Source: Chamaelirium japonicum (taxonomy: Eukaryota; Streptophyta; Magnoliopsida; Liliales; Melanthiaceae). Taken from it: DNA of 64,000 bases. The number at the start of each line of letters is the position of its first letter. Positions within the stretch are counted from its first letter, which is position 1. Positions 1 through 11,371 of the stretch are shown here, one piece after another. Both the position numbers and the translations under genes were made by a program. Where the stretch lies: positions 3,169,501 through 3,233,500 of the forward strand of contig CANTAL010000002.1 of the NCBI GenBank assembly GCA_947650365.1. Direction: 5' to 3'. The notes below the pieces were generated by a model. It was not told the origin of the DNA and searched no databases. It was given only the letters and a program-made list of their open reading frames with translations.

Positions 1-49
1 ATTAGAATGGATCGTACGAATGAATTAGAAAGGATAAATTCGTACAAAT

Positions 50-72
50 GAATTAGAATGGATCGTACGAAT
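50..72 (+). repeat. Reference 23-bp unit
   Basis: A clean copy of the basic monomer: GAATTAGAATGG at 50-61, then ATCGTACGAAT, with the palindromic CGTACG core at 64-69. Eight of 23 bases are G or C and there are two CpGs, both in the core. The unit can be read as four pentamers plus AAT (GAATT, AGAAT, GGATC, GTACG, AAT). The next unit begins at 73. Confidence 0.95.
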
Positions 73-100
73 GAATTAGAATGGATACATTCGTACAAAT
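73..100 (+). repeat. Reference 28-bp unit
   Basis: The long monomer. Compared with 50-72, five bases (ACATT) sit between GGAT and the core. The following 23-mer is 101-123 and the next 28-mer is 124-151, so 23 and 28 alternate here. In most 28-mers the insert makes an ATTCG-NN-CGAAT dyad with the core (NN is usually TG or AG). Confidence 0.93.
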
Positions 101-934
101 GAATTAGAATGGATCGTACGAATGAATTAGAATGGATACATTCGTGCGAATGAATTAGAATGGATCGTACGAATGAATTAGAATGGATCGTTTGAATGAA
201 TTAGAATGGATCATACTTATGAATTAGAATGGGTCGTTTGAGTGAATTTGAATGGATCGTGCGAATGAATTAGAATGGATCGTACGAATGAATAAGAATG
301 GATCGTACGAATGAATTAGAATGGATCGTGCGAATGAATTAGAATGGATCGTGCGACTGAATTAGAATGGATCGTGCGAATGAATTAGAAAGGATACATT
401 CGTGCGAATGAATTAGAATTGATCATATGAGTGTGAATGAATTAGAATGGATCGTGCGAATGAATTAGAATGGATCGTATTAATTAATTAGAATGGATCA
501 TACGAAGGAATTAGAATGGATCGTACGAATGAATTAGAATTGATCGTACGAATGAATTAGAATGGGTCGTACGAAGGAATTAGAATGGATCGTACGAAGG
601 AATTAGAATGGATAGTACGAATGAATTAGAATGGATACCTTCATGCAAATGAATTAGAATGGATCGTACGAATGAGTAAGAATGGATCGTACGAATGAAA
701 TAGAATGGATCGTATGAATGAATTAGAATGGATCGTGCGAATGAATTAGAATGGATCGTACGAATGAATTAGAATAGATTGTGCGAATGAATTAGAATGG
801 ATCGTACGAATGAATTAGAATGGATCGTACGAATGAATTAGAATGGATCGTGCGAATGAATTAGAATGGATCGTACGAATGAAATAGAATGGATTCGCAC
901 GAATGAATTAGAGTGGATCATATGAATTAGAATC

Positions 935-1500
935 GATCCATTCTAATTCATTCGTACGATCCATTCTAATTCATTCATACGATCCATTCTAATTCTTTCG
1001 CACGAATGTATCCATTCTAATTCATTTGTATGATCCATTCTAATTCTTTCGTACGATCCATTCTAATTCATTCGCACGATCTATTCTAATTCATTCGTAC
1101 AATCCAGTCTAATTCATTCGTATGATCCATTCTAATTCAGTCGTACGATCCATTCTAATTCATTCGTACGATCCATTCTAATTCATTCGCACGAATGTAT
1201 CCATTCTAAGTCATTCGTACAATCCATTCTAATTCATTCGCACGATCCATTCTAATTCATTCGTATGATCCATTCTAATTCATTCCTACGATCTATTCTA
1301 ATTCATTCGCTTGAATGTATCCATTCTAATTCATTCGTTCGATTCATTATAATTCATTCGTACGATCCATTCAAATTTATTCGCTCGAATGTATCCATTC
1401 TAAATCATTCGTACGATCCATTCTAATTCATTCGTACGATCCATTCTAATTCATTCGTATGAATGTAACATTTCTAATTCATTTGTACGATCCATTCTAA
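935..1500 (-). repeat. Reverse block 2
   Basis: Reverse-oriented units. From about 1,020 the block is the left copy of a duplication whose right copy starts near 3,542. It ends at a CTAATTAG palindrome (1,497-1,504). Confidence 0.9.
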
Positions 1501-1769
1501 TTAGAAAGGTTACATTCGAGCGAATGAATTAGAATAGATCGTAGGAATGAATTAGAATGGATCATACGAATGAATTAGAATGGATCGTGTGAATGAATTA
1601 GAATGAATCGTACGAATGCATTAGAATGGATCATACGAATGAATTAGAATAAATCGTACGAACGAATTAGAATGGATCGTACGAATAAATTAGAATGGAT
1701 ACATTCGAGCGAATGAATTTGAATGGATCGTACGAATGAATTAGAATGGATCGAACGAATGAATTAGAA
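1020..1769. repeat. Left copy of 0.75-kb duplication (offset 2,522)
   Basis: Matches about 3,542-4,291 across a reverse-to-forward turn. CTAAGTCATTCG at 1,206/3,728 and CTAATTAG at 1,497/4,019 have the same offset. It shows that a turn was copied with its flanks. Confidence 0.87.
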
Positions 1770-2661
1770 TGGATACATTCGAGCGAATGAAATAGAATAG
1801 ATCGTAGGAATGAATTAGAATGGATCATACGATTGAATTAGAATGGATCGTGCGAATAAATTAGAATGGATTGTACGAATGAATTAGAATGGATACATTC
1901 GAGCGAATGAATTAGAATAGATCGTAGGAATAAATTAGAATGGATCATACGAATGAATTAGAATGGATCGTGCGAATGAATTAGAAAGGATCGTACGAAT
2001 GAATTAGAATGGATATATCCGTGCGAATGAATTAGATTGCATCGTACGAATGAATTTGAATGGATTGTACGAATGAATTAGAATGGATCGTACGAATGAA
2101 TTAGAATGGATCATGCGAATGAACTAGAATAGATCGTACAAATGAATTAGAATGGATCGTACAAATAAATTAGAATGGATCGTGCGAATGAATTTGAATG
2201 GATCGTACGAATGAATTATAATGGATCGTGCGAATGAATTAAAATGGATCGTATAAATGAATTAGAATGGATCGTGCGAATGAATTAGAATGGATCGTAC
2301 GAACGAATTAGAATGGATCGTGCGAACGAATTAGAATGGATCGTACGAATGAATTAGAATGGATCGTACGAATTGATTAGAATGGATCGTACGAATGGAT
2401 CATGCGAATTAATTAGAATGGATCGTACGAATGAATTAGAATGGATACATTCGTGCGAATGAATTAGAATGGATTGTGCGAATGAAATAGAACGGATCAT
2501 TTGTACGAATGAATTAGAATGGATCGTGCGAATGAATTAGAATGGATATATTCATGCGAATGAATTATAATGGATTGTGCGAATAAATTAGACTGGATCG
2601 TACGAATAAGTTAGAATGGATACATTCATGCAAAAGAATTAGAATGGATCGTACGAATGAA
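1501..2661 (+). repeat. Forward block 3
   Basis: Begins with a 28-mer of the AAAGGTTACATTCGAG type. At 1.68-1.92 kb a few-unit motif (ACATTCGAGCG, then CGTAGG, then CATACG, then CGTGCG) repeats locally. A truncated unit lies near 2,394. The block ends at GAATTC (2,659-2,664). Confidence 0.9.
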
Positions 2662-4022
2662 TTCTAATTCATTCGTACAATCCATTCTAATTCAGTCGTA
2701 TGAATGCATCCATTTTAATTCATTCGTACGATCCATTTTAATTAATTCGTACGATCTAATTCATTCGTACGATCCATTCTAATTCATTCGTACGATCGAT
2801 TCTAATTCATTCGCACGATCCATTCTAATTCATTCGTACGATCCATTCTAATTCATTCGTATGACCCATTCTAATTTATTCGTTCAAATATATCCATTCT
2901 AATTCATTTATACGATCCATTCTAATTCATTCGCACGATCAATTCTAATTCATTCGTACGATCCATTCTAATTCATTCGTATGATCAATTCTAATTCATT
3001 CGCACGATCCATTCTAATTCATTTGTACGATCTATTCTAATTCATTCGTACGATCCATTCTAATTCATTCGCACGAATGTATCCATTCTAATTCATTCGT
3101 ATGATCCATTCTAATTCATTCGCACTATCTATTCTAATTCATTCGTACGATCCATTCAAATTCATTCGTACGATCCATTCTAATTAATTCGCACAAATGT
3201 ATCCATTCTAATTCATTCGTACGATCCATTCTAATTCGTTCATATGATCCATTCTAATTCGTACGTACGATCCATTCTAATTCGTTCGTACGATCCATTC
3301 TAATTCATTCGCACGATCCATTCTAATTCATTCGCACGATCCATTCTTATTCTTTCATATGATCCAATCTAATTCATTCGCACGAATGTATCCATTCAAG
3401 TTCATTCGTATGCTCCATTCTAATTCATTCGTATGCTCCATTCTGATTCATCGCACAAATGTATCCATTCTAATTCATTCGTACGATTCATTCTAATTCA
3501 TTCGCACGATCGATTCTAATTCATTCGTACGATCCATTCTAATTCATTCGTACGATCCATTCTAATTCTTTCATACGATCCATTCTAAATCATTCGGACG
3601 ATTTATTCTAATTCATTCGTACAATCCAGTGTAATTCATTCGTATGATCCATTCTAATTCAGTCGTATGATCCATTCCAATTCATTCGTACGATCCATTC
3701 TAATTCATTCGCACGAATGTATCCATTCTAAGTCATTCGTACAATCCATTCTAATTCATTCGCACGATCCATTCTTATTCATTCGCATGATCCATTCTAA
3801 TTCATTCCTACGATCTATTCTAATTCATTCGCTTGAATGTATCCATTCTAATTCATTCGTTCGATCCATTCTAATTCATTCGTATGATCCATTCAAATTC
3901 ATTCGCTCGAATGTATCCATTCTAATTCATTCGTACGATCAATTCTAATTCATTCGTACGATCCATTCTAATTCATTCTTACGAATGTAACATTTCTGAT
4001 TCATTTGTACGATCCATTCTAA
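2662..4022 (-). repeat. Reverse block 4
   Basis: Reverse units with frequent CGCACG cores. A CGTTCAAATATATCC unit near 2,880 is a diagnostic variant that recurs inside the 1,365-bp higher-order repeat. The last 480 bp duplicate 1.02-1.50 kb. Ends at CTAATTAG (4,019-4,026). Confidence 0.9.
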
Positions 4023-4291
4023 TTAGAAAGGTTACATTCGAGCGAATGAATTAGAATAGATCGTAGGAATGAATTAGAATGGATCATACGAAAGAATTAG
4101 AATGGATCGTGTGAATGAATTAGAATGAATCGTACGAATGCATTAGAATGGATCATACGAATGAATTAGAATGAATCGTACGAACGAATTAGAATGGATC
4201 GTACGAATGAATTAGAATGGATACATTCGAGCGAATGAATTTGAATGGATCGTACGAATGAATTAGAATGGATCGAACGAATGAATTAGAA
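3542..4291. repeat. Right copy of 0.75-kb duplication
   Basis: Pairs with 1,020-1,769. Substitutions are scattered and there is no net length change across the matched part. Confidence 0.87.
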
Positions 4292-4992
4292 TGGATCGTG
4301 CGAATGAATTAGAATATGGACGAATAAATTAGAATGGATCATGCGAATGAATTAGAATGGATCGTGCGAATGAATTAGAATGGATTGTACGAATAAATTA
4401 GAATGGATCGTAGGAATGAATTAGAATGGATCGTACGAACGAATTAGAATGGATCGCACGAACGAATTATAATGGATCGTACGAATGAATTAGAATGGAT
4501 ACATTCGAGCAAATGAATTAGAATGGATCGTACGAATGAATTAGAATGGATCATAGGAATGAATTAGATTGGATTGTCCAAATGAATTAGAATGGATCGT
4601 ACGAATGAATTAGAATGGATTGTACGAATGAATTAGAATGGATCGTACGAATGAATTAGAATGGATCATACGAATGAATTAGAATGGTTCGTACGAATGA
4701 ATTAGAATAGATCGTACGAATGGATTAGAATGGATCGTGCGAATGAATTAGAATGGATCGTATGAATGAATTAGAATGGATCGTACGAATGAATTAGAAT
4801 GGATCATAGGAATGAATTAGAATGGATACATTCATACGACTGAATTAGAATGGATCGTGCGAATGAATTAGAATGGATCGTGCGAATGAATTAGAATGGA
4901 TACATTCGTACAAATGAACTAGAATGGATCGTACGAATGAATTAGAATGGATCATATGAAAGAATTAGAATGGATCGTACGAACGAATTAGA
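4023..4992 (+). repeat. Forward block 5
   Basis: The first 270 bp match 1.50-1.77 kb, after which the two copies diverge. Ends where GAATTAGAA runs directly into ATTCATTCG, a tail-to-tail turn. Confidence 0.9.
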
Positions 4993-5723
4993 AATTCATT
5001 CGTACGATCCATTCTAATCCATTCGTACGATCCATTCTAATCCATTCGTACGATCCATTCTAATTCATTCGTACGAATGTAAACATTCTAATTCATTCGT
5101 ACGATCCATTCTAATTCATTCGTACGATCCATTCTAATTAATTCACACAAATATATCCATTCTAATTCATTCGTACGATCCATTCTTAGTCATTCATACG
5201 ATTCATTCTAATTCATTTGTCCGATCCATTCAAATTCATTCGTATGATGAAACCTAATTCATTCGCACAAATGTATCTATTCTAATTCATTCGTACAATG
5301 CGTTCTAATCCATTCGTACGATCCATTCTAATCCATTCGTTCGATCCATTCTAATTCATTCGTACGATCCATTCTAATTCATTCGTACAATCCATTCTAA
5401 TTCATTCGCACTATCCATTCTAATTCATTCGTACGATCCATTCTAATTCATTCGCACGATCCATTCTAATTCATTCGCACAAATGTATCCATTCTAATTC
5501 ATTCGTACGATCCATTCTTATTCATTCATACGATCCATTCTAATTCATTTGCACGATCCATTCTAATTCATTCCTATGATCCATTCTAATTCATTCGTAC
5601 GATCCATTCTAATTCATTCGCTCGAATGTATCCATTCTAATTCATTCGTACGATCCATTCTAATTCATTCTTACGATCCATTCTAATTCATTCGCACGAG
5701 TGTAACCATTCTAATTCATTCGT
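4993..5723 (-). repeat. Reverse block 6
   Basis: Contains several CTAATCC units (ATTC changed to ATCC). From 5.46 kb it is the left copy of the 3.09-kb-offset duplication. Ends in the 12-bp palindrome ATTCGTACGAAT centred at 5,723/5,724. Confidence 0.9.
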
Positions 5724-6085
5724 ACGAATGAATGGATTAGAATGGATCGTACGAATGGATTAGAATGGATCGTACGAATGCATTAGAATGGATCATACAA
5801 ATGAATTAGAAAGGTTACATTCGTGAGAATGAATTAGAATGGATACATTTGAGCGAATGAATTAGAATAGATTAGAAAGGATCGTACAAATAAATTAGAA
5901 TGGATCGTACGATTCATTCTAATTCATTCGTACGATCCATTCTAATGCATTCGTACGATTCATTCTAATTCATTCGCACGATCCATTCTAATTCATTCGT
6001 ATGATCCATTCTAATTTATTTGCACGAATATACGATCCATTCTAATTTATTCGCAAGAATGTATCCATTCTAATTCATTCGTACA
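5461..6085. repeat. Left copy of 0.6-kb duplication (offset 3,086)
   Basis: Matches about 8,547-9,171 through two turns (CGTACG at 5,721/8,807; TGCACGAATA at 6,021/9,107). Confidence 0.87.
5724..5909 (+). repeat. Forward block 7
   Basis: About eight units. Starts with an extra GAATGG step (GAATGAATGGATTAG) that is repeated exactly at 8,811. Ends at CGTACG near 5,906-5,911. Confidence 0.88.
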
Positions 6086-6710
6086 ATCCCTTCTAATTTA
6101 TTCGTACAAATGTATCCATTCTAATTCATTCATACGATCCATTCTAATTCATTCGTACGATTCATTCTAATTCATTCGCACGATCCCTTCTAATTTATTC
6201 GTACAATCCTTTCTAATTCATTCGCACGAATATATCCATTCTAATTCATTCGTACGATCCATTCTAATTCGTTCATACGATCCATTCTAATTCGTTCATA
6301 CGATCCATTCTAATTCGTTCATACGATCCGTTCTAATTCATTCGTATGATCCATTCTAATTCATTCCTACGATCTATTCTAATTCATTCGTATGAACCAT
6401 TCTAATTCATTCGTTCGATCCATTCTAATTCATTCGCATGATCCATTCTAATTCATTCGTACGATCCATTCTATTTCATTCGTACGATCTATATTCTAAT
6501 TCATTCGCACGATCCATTCTAATTCATTCGCACGATCCATTCTTATTCATTCATACGATCCATTCTAATTCATTCGCACAAATGTATCCATTCTAATTCA
6601 TTTGTACGATACATTCTAATTCATTCGTACGATCCATTCTAATCCATTCGTACGATCCATTCTAATCCATTCATACGATCCATTCTAATCTATTCTAATT
6701 CATTCGTATG
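5910..6710 (-). repeat. Reverse block 8
   Basis: Has an odd fused unit at 6,021-6,040 (TGCACGAATATACGATCC) that reappears at 9,107. At 6.26-6.33 kb three near-identical CTAATTCGTTCATACG units sit in tandem. Confidence 0.88.
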
Positions 6711-6953
6711 ATACATTCATACGACTGAATTAGAATGGATCGTACGAATGAATTAGAATGGATCGTGTGAATGAATTAGAATGCATCGTACGAATGAATT
6801 AGAACGGATCATAGGAATGAATTAGAATGGATCGCAAATGAATTAGAATGGATACATTCGTGCTAATGAATTAGAATGGATCGTAGGAATGAATTAGAAT
6901 GAATCGTACGAATGAAATAGAATGGATCGTACGAATGAACTAGAATGAATCAT
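6711..6953 (+). repeat. Forward block 9
   Basis: Short forward block. It is entered through CGTATGATACATTCATACG and left through a CATATG turn near 6,951-6,956. Confidence 0.85.
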
Positions 6954-7529
6954 ATGATCCATTCTAATTCATTCCTATGATCCATTCTAATTCATTCGTA
7001 CGATCCATTCTAATTCATTCATATAATCCATTCTAATTCATTCGCACGATCCATTCTAATCTATTCGTACGATCCATTCTAATTCATTCGTACGATCTAT
7101 TCTAATTCATTCGCATGATCCATTCTAATTCATTCGCATGATCCATTCTAATTCATTCCTACAATCCATTCAAATTCATTCGTACGATACAATCTAATTC
7201 ATTCGCACAAATGTATCTATTCTAATCCATTCATACAATCCATTCTAATCCATTCGTACGATCCATTCTAATCCATTCGTAAGATCCATTCTAATTCATT
7301 CTCACAAATGTAACCTTTCTAATTGATTTGTACGATCCATTCTAATTCATTCGTACGATCCATTCTAATCCATTCGTACGATCCATTCTAATTCGTTCAT
7401 ACGACCCATTCTAATTCCTTCGTACGATCCAGTCTAATTTATTCGTACGATGCAATCTAATTCATTCGCACAAATGTATCTATTCTAATTCATTCGTACA
7501 ATGCGTTCTAATCCATTCGTACGATCTAT
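6954..7529 (-). repeat. Reverse block 10
   Basis: Rich in CTAATCC units. A GATGCAATC unit near 7,450 (also near 9,922 and 44,292) marks a shared subfamily. Confidence 0.85.
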
Positions 7530-7733
7530 TCGTGCGAATGAATTAGAATGGATCGGACGAATGGATCGTAGGAATGAATTAGAATGGTTCGTGCGAATGA
7601 ATTAGAATGGATCGTATGAATGAATTAGAATGGATCATGCGAATGAATTAGAATGGATCGTACGAATGAATTAGAATAGATACATTCGTGCGAATGAATT
7701 AGAATGGATCGTACAAATGAATTAGAATGGATT
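7530..7733 (+). repeat. Forward block 11
   Basis: About nine units. Includes a 13-bp truncated unit after CGGACGAAT near 7,553-7,566. Confidence 0.85.
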
Positions 7734-7925
7734 CTACGATCCATTCTAATTCATTCGCACGAATGTATCCATTCTAATTCATTTGCATGATCCATTCTAA
7801 TTCATTCCTATGATCGATTCAAATTCATTCGTACGATTCATTCTAATTCATTCGTATGAGCTATTCTAATTCATTCGTACAATCCATTTTAATTCATTCA
7901 TACGATCCATTGTAATTCATTCATA
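7734..7925 (-). repeat. Reverse block 12
   Basis: About eight units. Leaves the reverse orientation through CATTCATACGAATGAATT, a near-palindrome around a CATACG core. Confidence 0.85.
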
Positions 7926-8380
7926 CGAATGAATTAGAATGGATCATGCGAATGAATTAGAATGGATACATTCGTGAGAATGAATTAGAATGGATCGTAC
8001 GAATGAATTAGAATGGATCATGCGAATGAATGAATGGATCGTGCGAATGAATTAAAATGGATCGTACGAATGAATTAGAATGGATACATTTGTGCGAATG
8101 AATTAGAATGGATCATACGAATGAATTAGAATGGATCGTACGAATGAATTAGAATGGATCATACGAATGAATTAGAATGGATCGTACGAATGCATTAGAA
8201 TGGATACATTCGTGCGAATGAATTAGAATGGATCGTACGAATGAATTAGAATGGATCGTATGAAAGAATTAGAATGAATCGTACTAATTTATTAGAATGG
8301 ATCGTACGAATGAATTAGAATAGCTCATACGAATGAATTAGAATGAATCGTACGAATGAGTTAGAATGCATTGTACGAAT
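7926..8380 (+). repeat. Forward block 13
   Basis: Forward units with a 4-bp GAAT expansion near 8,029-8,036 (GAATGAATGAATGG). Ends near 8,379 with an abrupt turn (TTGTACGAATCTATTC) lacking a full palindrome. Confidence 0.85.
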
Positions 8381-8809
8381 CTATTCTAATCCATTCGTAC
8401 GATCCATTCAAATTCATTCGTACGATCCATTCTAATTCATTCCTATGATCCATTCTAATTTATTCGCACGAATGTATCCATTCTAATTCATTTGCACGAT
8501 CCATTCTAATTCATTCCTATGATCCATTCTAATTCCTTCGTACGATCCATTCTAATTCATTCGCACAAATGTATTCATTCTAATTCATTCATACGATCCA
8601 TTCTTATTCATTCATACGATCCATTCTAATTCATTTGCACGATCCATTCTAATTCATTCCTATAATCCATTCTAATTCATTCGTACGATCCATTCTAATT
8701 CATTCGCTCGAATGTATCCATTCTAATTCATTCGTACGATCCATTCTAATTCATTCGTACGATATATTCTAATTCATTTGCACGAATGAAACCATTCGAA
8801 TTCATTCGT
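8381..8809 (-). repeat. Reverse block 14
   Basis: The right copy of the 5.46-6.09 kb duplication starts at about 8,547. Ends at ATTCGTACGAAT (CGTACG at 8,807-8,812), the same turn as at 5,721. Confidence 0.88.
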
Positions 8810-9171
8810 ACGAATGAATGGATTAGAATGGATCGTACCAATGGATTAGAATGGATCGTACGAATGCATTAGAATGGATCATACAAATGAATTAGAAAGG
8901 TTACATTCGTGAGAATGAATTAGAATGGATACATTTGTGCGAATGAATTAGAATAGATTAGAATGGATCGTACAAATGAATTAGAATGGATCGTATGATT
9001 CATTCTAATTCATTCGTATGATCCATTCTAATGCATTCGTACGATTCATTCTAATTCATTCGCACGATCCATTCTAATTCATTCGTATGATCCATTCTAA
9101 TTTATTTGCACGAATATACGATCCATTCTAATTTATTCGCAAGAATGTATGCATTCAAATTCATTCGTACA
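8547..9171. repeat. Right copy of 0.6-kb duplication
   Basis: Pairs with 5,461-6,085, including the small forward block in its middle. Confidence 0.87.
8810..8995 (+). repeat. Forward block 15
   Basis: Counterpart of block 7, about 3,086 bp downstream, with the same GAATGGATTAG start and AATAGATTAGAATGG irregularity. Confidence 0.87.
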
Positions 9172-9197
9172 AATGAATCCATTCTAATTCATTCGCA
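8996..9197 (-). repeat. Reverse block 16
   Basis: Counterpart of block 8. It carries the TGCACGAATATACG fused unit at 9,107. Homology to block 8 fades near 9,175. Confidence 0.85.
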
Positions 9198-9272
9198 GAA
9201 TGGATCGTACGATTCATTCGCACGAATGTATCCATTCTAATTCATTTGCACGAATGAATTAGAATGGATCGT
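9198..9272. repeat. Micro-inversion cluster
   Basis: Four turns in about 75 bp: a half-unit forward (GCAGAATGGATCGTACG, about 9,196-9,211), two reverse units, one forward unit (about 9,252-9,272), then reverse again. It is among the densest strand switching in the window. Confidence 0.8.
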
Positions 9273-9945
9273 ACGATCCTTTCTAATTCATTCTCACGAG
9301 TGTAACCTTTCTATTTCATTTGTATGATCCATTCTAATTCATTCGTACGATCCATTCTAATCCATTCGTACGATCCATTGTAATTCATTCATACAATCCA
9401 TTCAGATTCATTCGCACAAATGTATCCATTCAAATTCATTCGTACGATCCATTCTAATTAATTCGCACGATCCATTCTAATTCAGTCGTACGATCCATTC
9501 TAATTCATTCGCATGAATGTAACCATTCTAACTCATTTGTACGATCCATTCTAATTCATTCGTATGAGCTATTCTAATTCATTCGTACGATCCATTCTAA
9601 TTCATTCGTACGATCCATTCTAATCCATTCGTACGATCCATTCTAATTCATTCATACGATCGATTCTAATTCATTCGCACGATCCATTCTAATTCATTTG
9701 TACGATCCATTCTAATTCATTCGTATGATCCATTCTAATTTATTCGTTCAAATATATCCATTCTATTTCATTCGTACGATCCATTCTAATTCATTCGCAC
9801 GATCCATTCAAATTCATTCGCACGAATGTATCCATTCTAATTCATTTGCACGATCCATTCTAATTCATTCGTACGATCCATTCTAATTCATTCGTCCGAT
9901 CCATTCAAATTCATTCATACGATGCAATCTAATTCATTCGCACAA
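9273..9945 (-). repeat. Reverse block 20
   Basis: Reverse units. Includes a CGTTCAAATATATCC unit near 9,745, a marker of the 1,365-bp repeat family, and ends in the GATGCAATC subfamily. Confidence 0.87.
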
Positions 9946-10676
9946 ATGGATCGTGCAATGAATTATAATGGATCGTACGAATGAATTAGAATGGATCGTG
10001 CGAATGAATTAGAATGGATCGTACGAATAAATTGGAATGGATCGTGCGAATGAATTAGAATGGATCGTACGAATGAATTAGAATGGATCCACCGAATGAG
10101 TTAGAATGGATCATACGAATGAATTAGAATGGATCGTACAAATGAATTAAAATGGATACATTCGAGCGAATGAATTAGAATAGATCGTAGTAATGAATTA
10201 GAATGGATCATACGAATGAATTAGAATGGATCGTGCGAATGAATTAGAATGGATTGTACGAATGAATTAGAATGGATACATTTGAGCGAATGAATTAGAA
10301 TAGATCGTAGGAATGAATTAGAATGGATCATACGAATGAATTAGAATGGATCGTGCGAATGAATTAGAATGGATTGTACGAATGAATTAGAATGGATCGT
10401 GCGAATTAATTAGAATGGATTGTATGAAAGAATTAGAATGGGTCGTACGAATGAATTAGAATGGATACATAGGAATGAATTAGAATGGATCGTACGAATG
10501 GATTAGAATGGATCGTATGAATGAATTAGAATGGATCGTGCGAATGGATTAGAATGGATCGTGCGAATGAATTAGAATGGATCGTACGAATGAATTAGAA
10601 TGGATCGTGCAAATGAATTAGAATGAATCGTACGAATGCATTAGAATGAATCGTACGAATGAATTAGAATGAATCA
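9946..10676 (+). repeat. Forward block 21
   Basis: Contains one CCACCG-core unit with a BamHI-type GGATCC (near 10,087), followed by GAGTTAG. It also has two consecutive copies of the ACATT(C/T)GAGCG, CGTAGG/CGTAGT, CATACG, CGTGCG, TTGTACG series (10.15-10.40 kb). Confidence 0.87.
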
Positions 10677-11371
10677 TACGATCCATTCTAATTCATTCGT
10701 CCGATCCATTCCAATTCATTCGCAAGAATGTATCCATTCTAATTCATTCGTACAATCCATTCTAATTCATTCGCACGATCCATTCTAATTCATTCGTATG
10801 ATCCATTCTAATTCATTCCTACGATCTATTCTAATTCATTCGCTCGAATGTATCCATTCTAATTCATTCGTACAATCCAATTGAATTCATTCGTACGATC
10901 CATTCTAATCCATTCGTACGATCCATTCTAATTCATTCCTACGATCTATTCTAATTCATTCGCTCGAATGTATCCATTCTAATTCATTCGTACGATCCAT
11001 TCTAATTCATTCGTATGATCCATTCTAACTCATTCGGTGGATCCATTCTAATTCATTCGTACGATCCATTCTAATTCATTCGCACGATCCATTCTAATTT
11101 ATTCGTACGATCCATTCTAATTCAATCGCACGATCCATTCTAATTCATTCGTATGATCCATTATAATTCATTCGCTCGAATGTATCCATTCTAATTCATT
11201 CGTACGATCCATTCTAATCCATTCGTATAATCCATTCTAATTCATTCGTACGATCCATTCTAATTTATTCTCACAAATGTAAGCTTTCTAATTCATTTGT
11301 ACGATCCATTCTAATTCATTCGTACGACCCATTTTAATTCATTCGCATGATCCATTTTAATTCATTCGTAT
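10677..11371 (-). repeat. Reverse block 22
   Basis: Reverse units with a CGGTGGATCC unit near 11,036 (the complement of the CCACCG-core variant). Two CCTACG/CGCTCGAATGTATCC pairs lie at about 10.83 and 10.95 kb. Confidence 0.87.

Larger units (their letters stand above)
1..934 (+). repeat. Forward block 1
   Basis: The array is already running at base 1. The first 150 bp alternate 23-mers and 28-mers; after that 23-mers dominate. The stretch 497-760 carries an unusual run of CGAAGG cores and an ATAGTACG unit and matches 52.41-52.69 kb. The block ends in an ATCGAT turn at about 932-937. Confidence 0.9.

Noticed and set aside
1497..1504. CTAATTAG as a homeodomain-type binding site
   Set aside because: It is a by-product of two units meeting tail to tail, with no gene nearby to regulate.
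3667..3948. 93-codon open frame with repeated IHSNSFVRSILIHS
   Set aside because: It is a translation of 23- and 28-bp satellite units and has no recognisable domain. The frame is open only because of the unit lengths. Not a gene.
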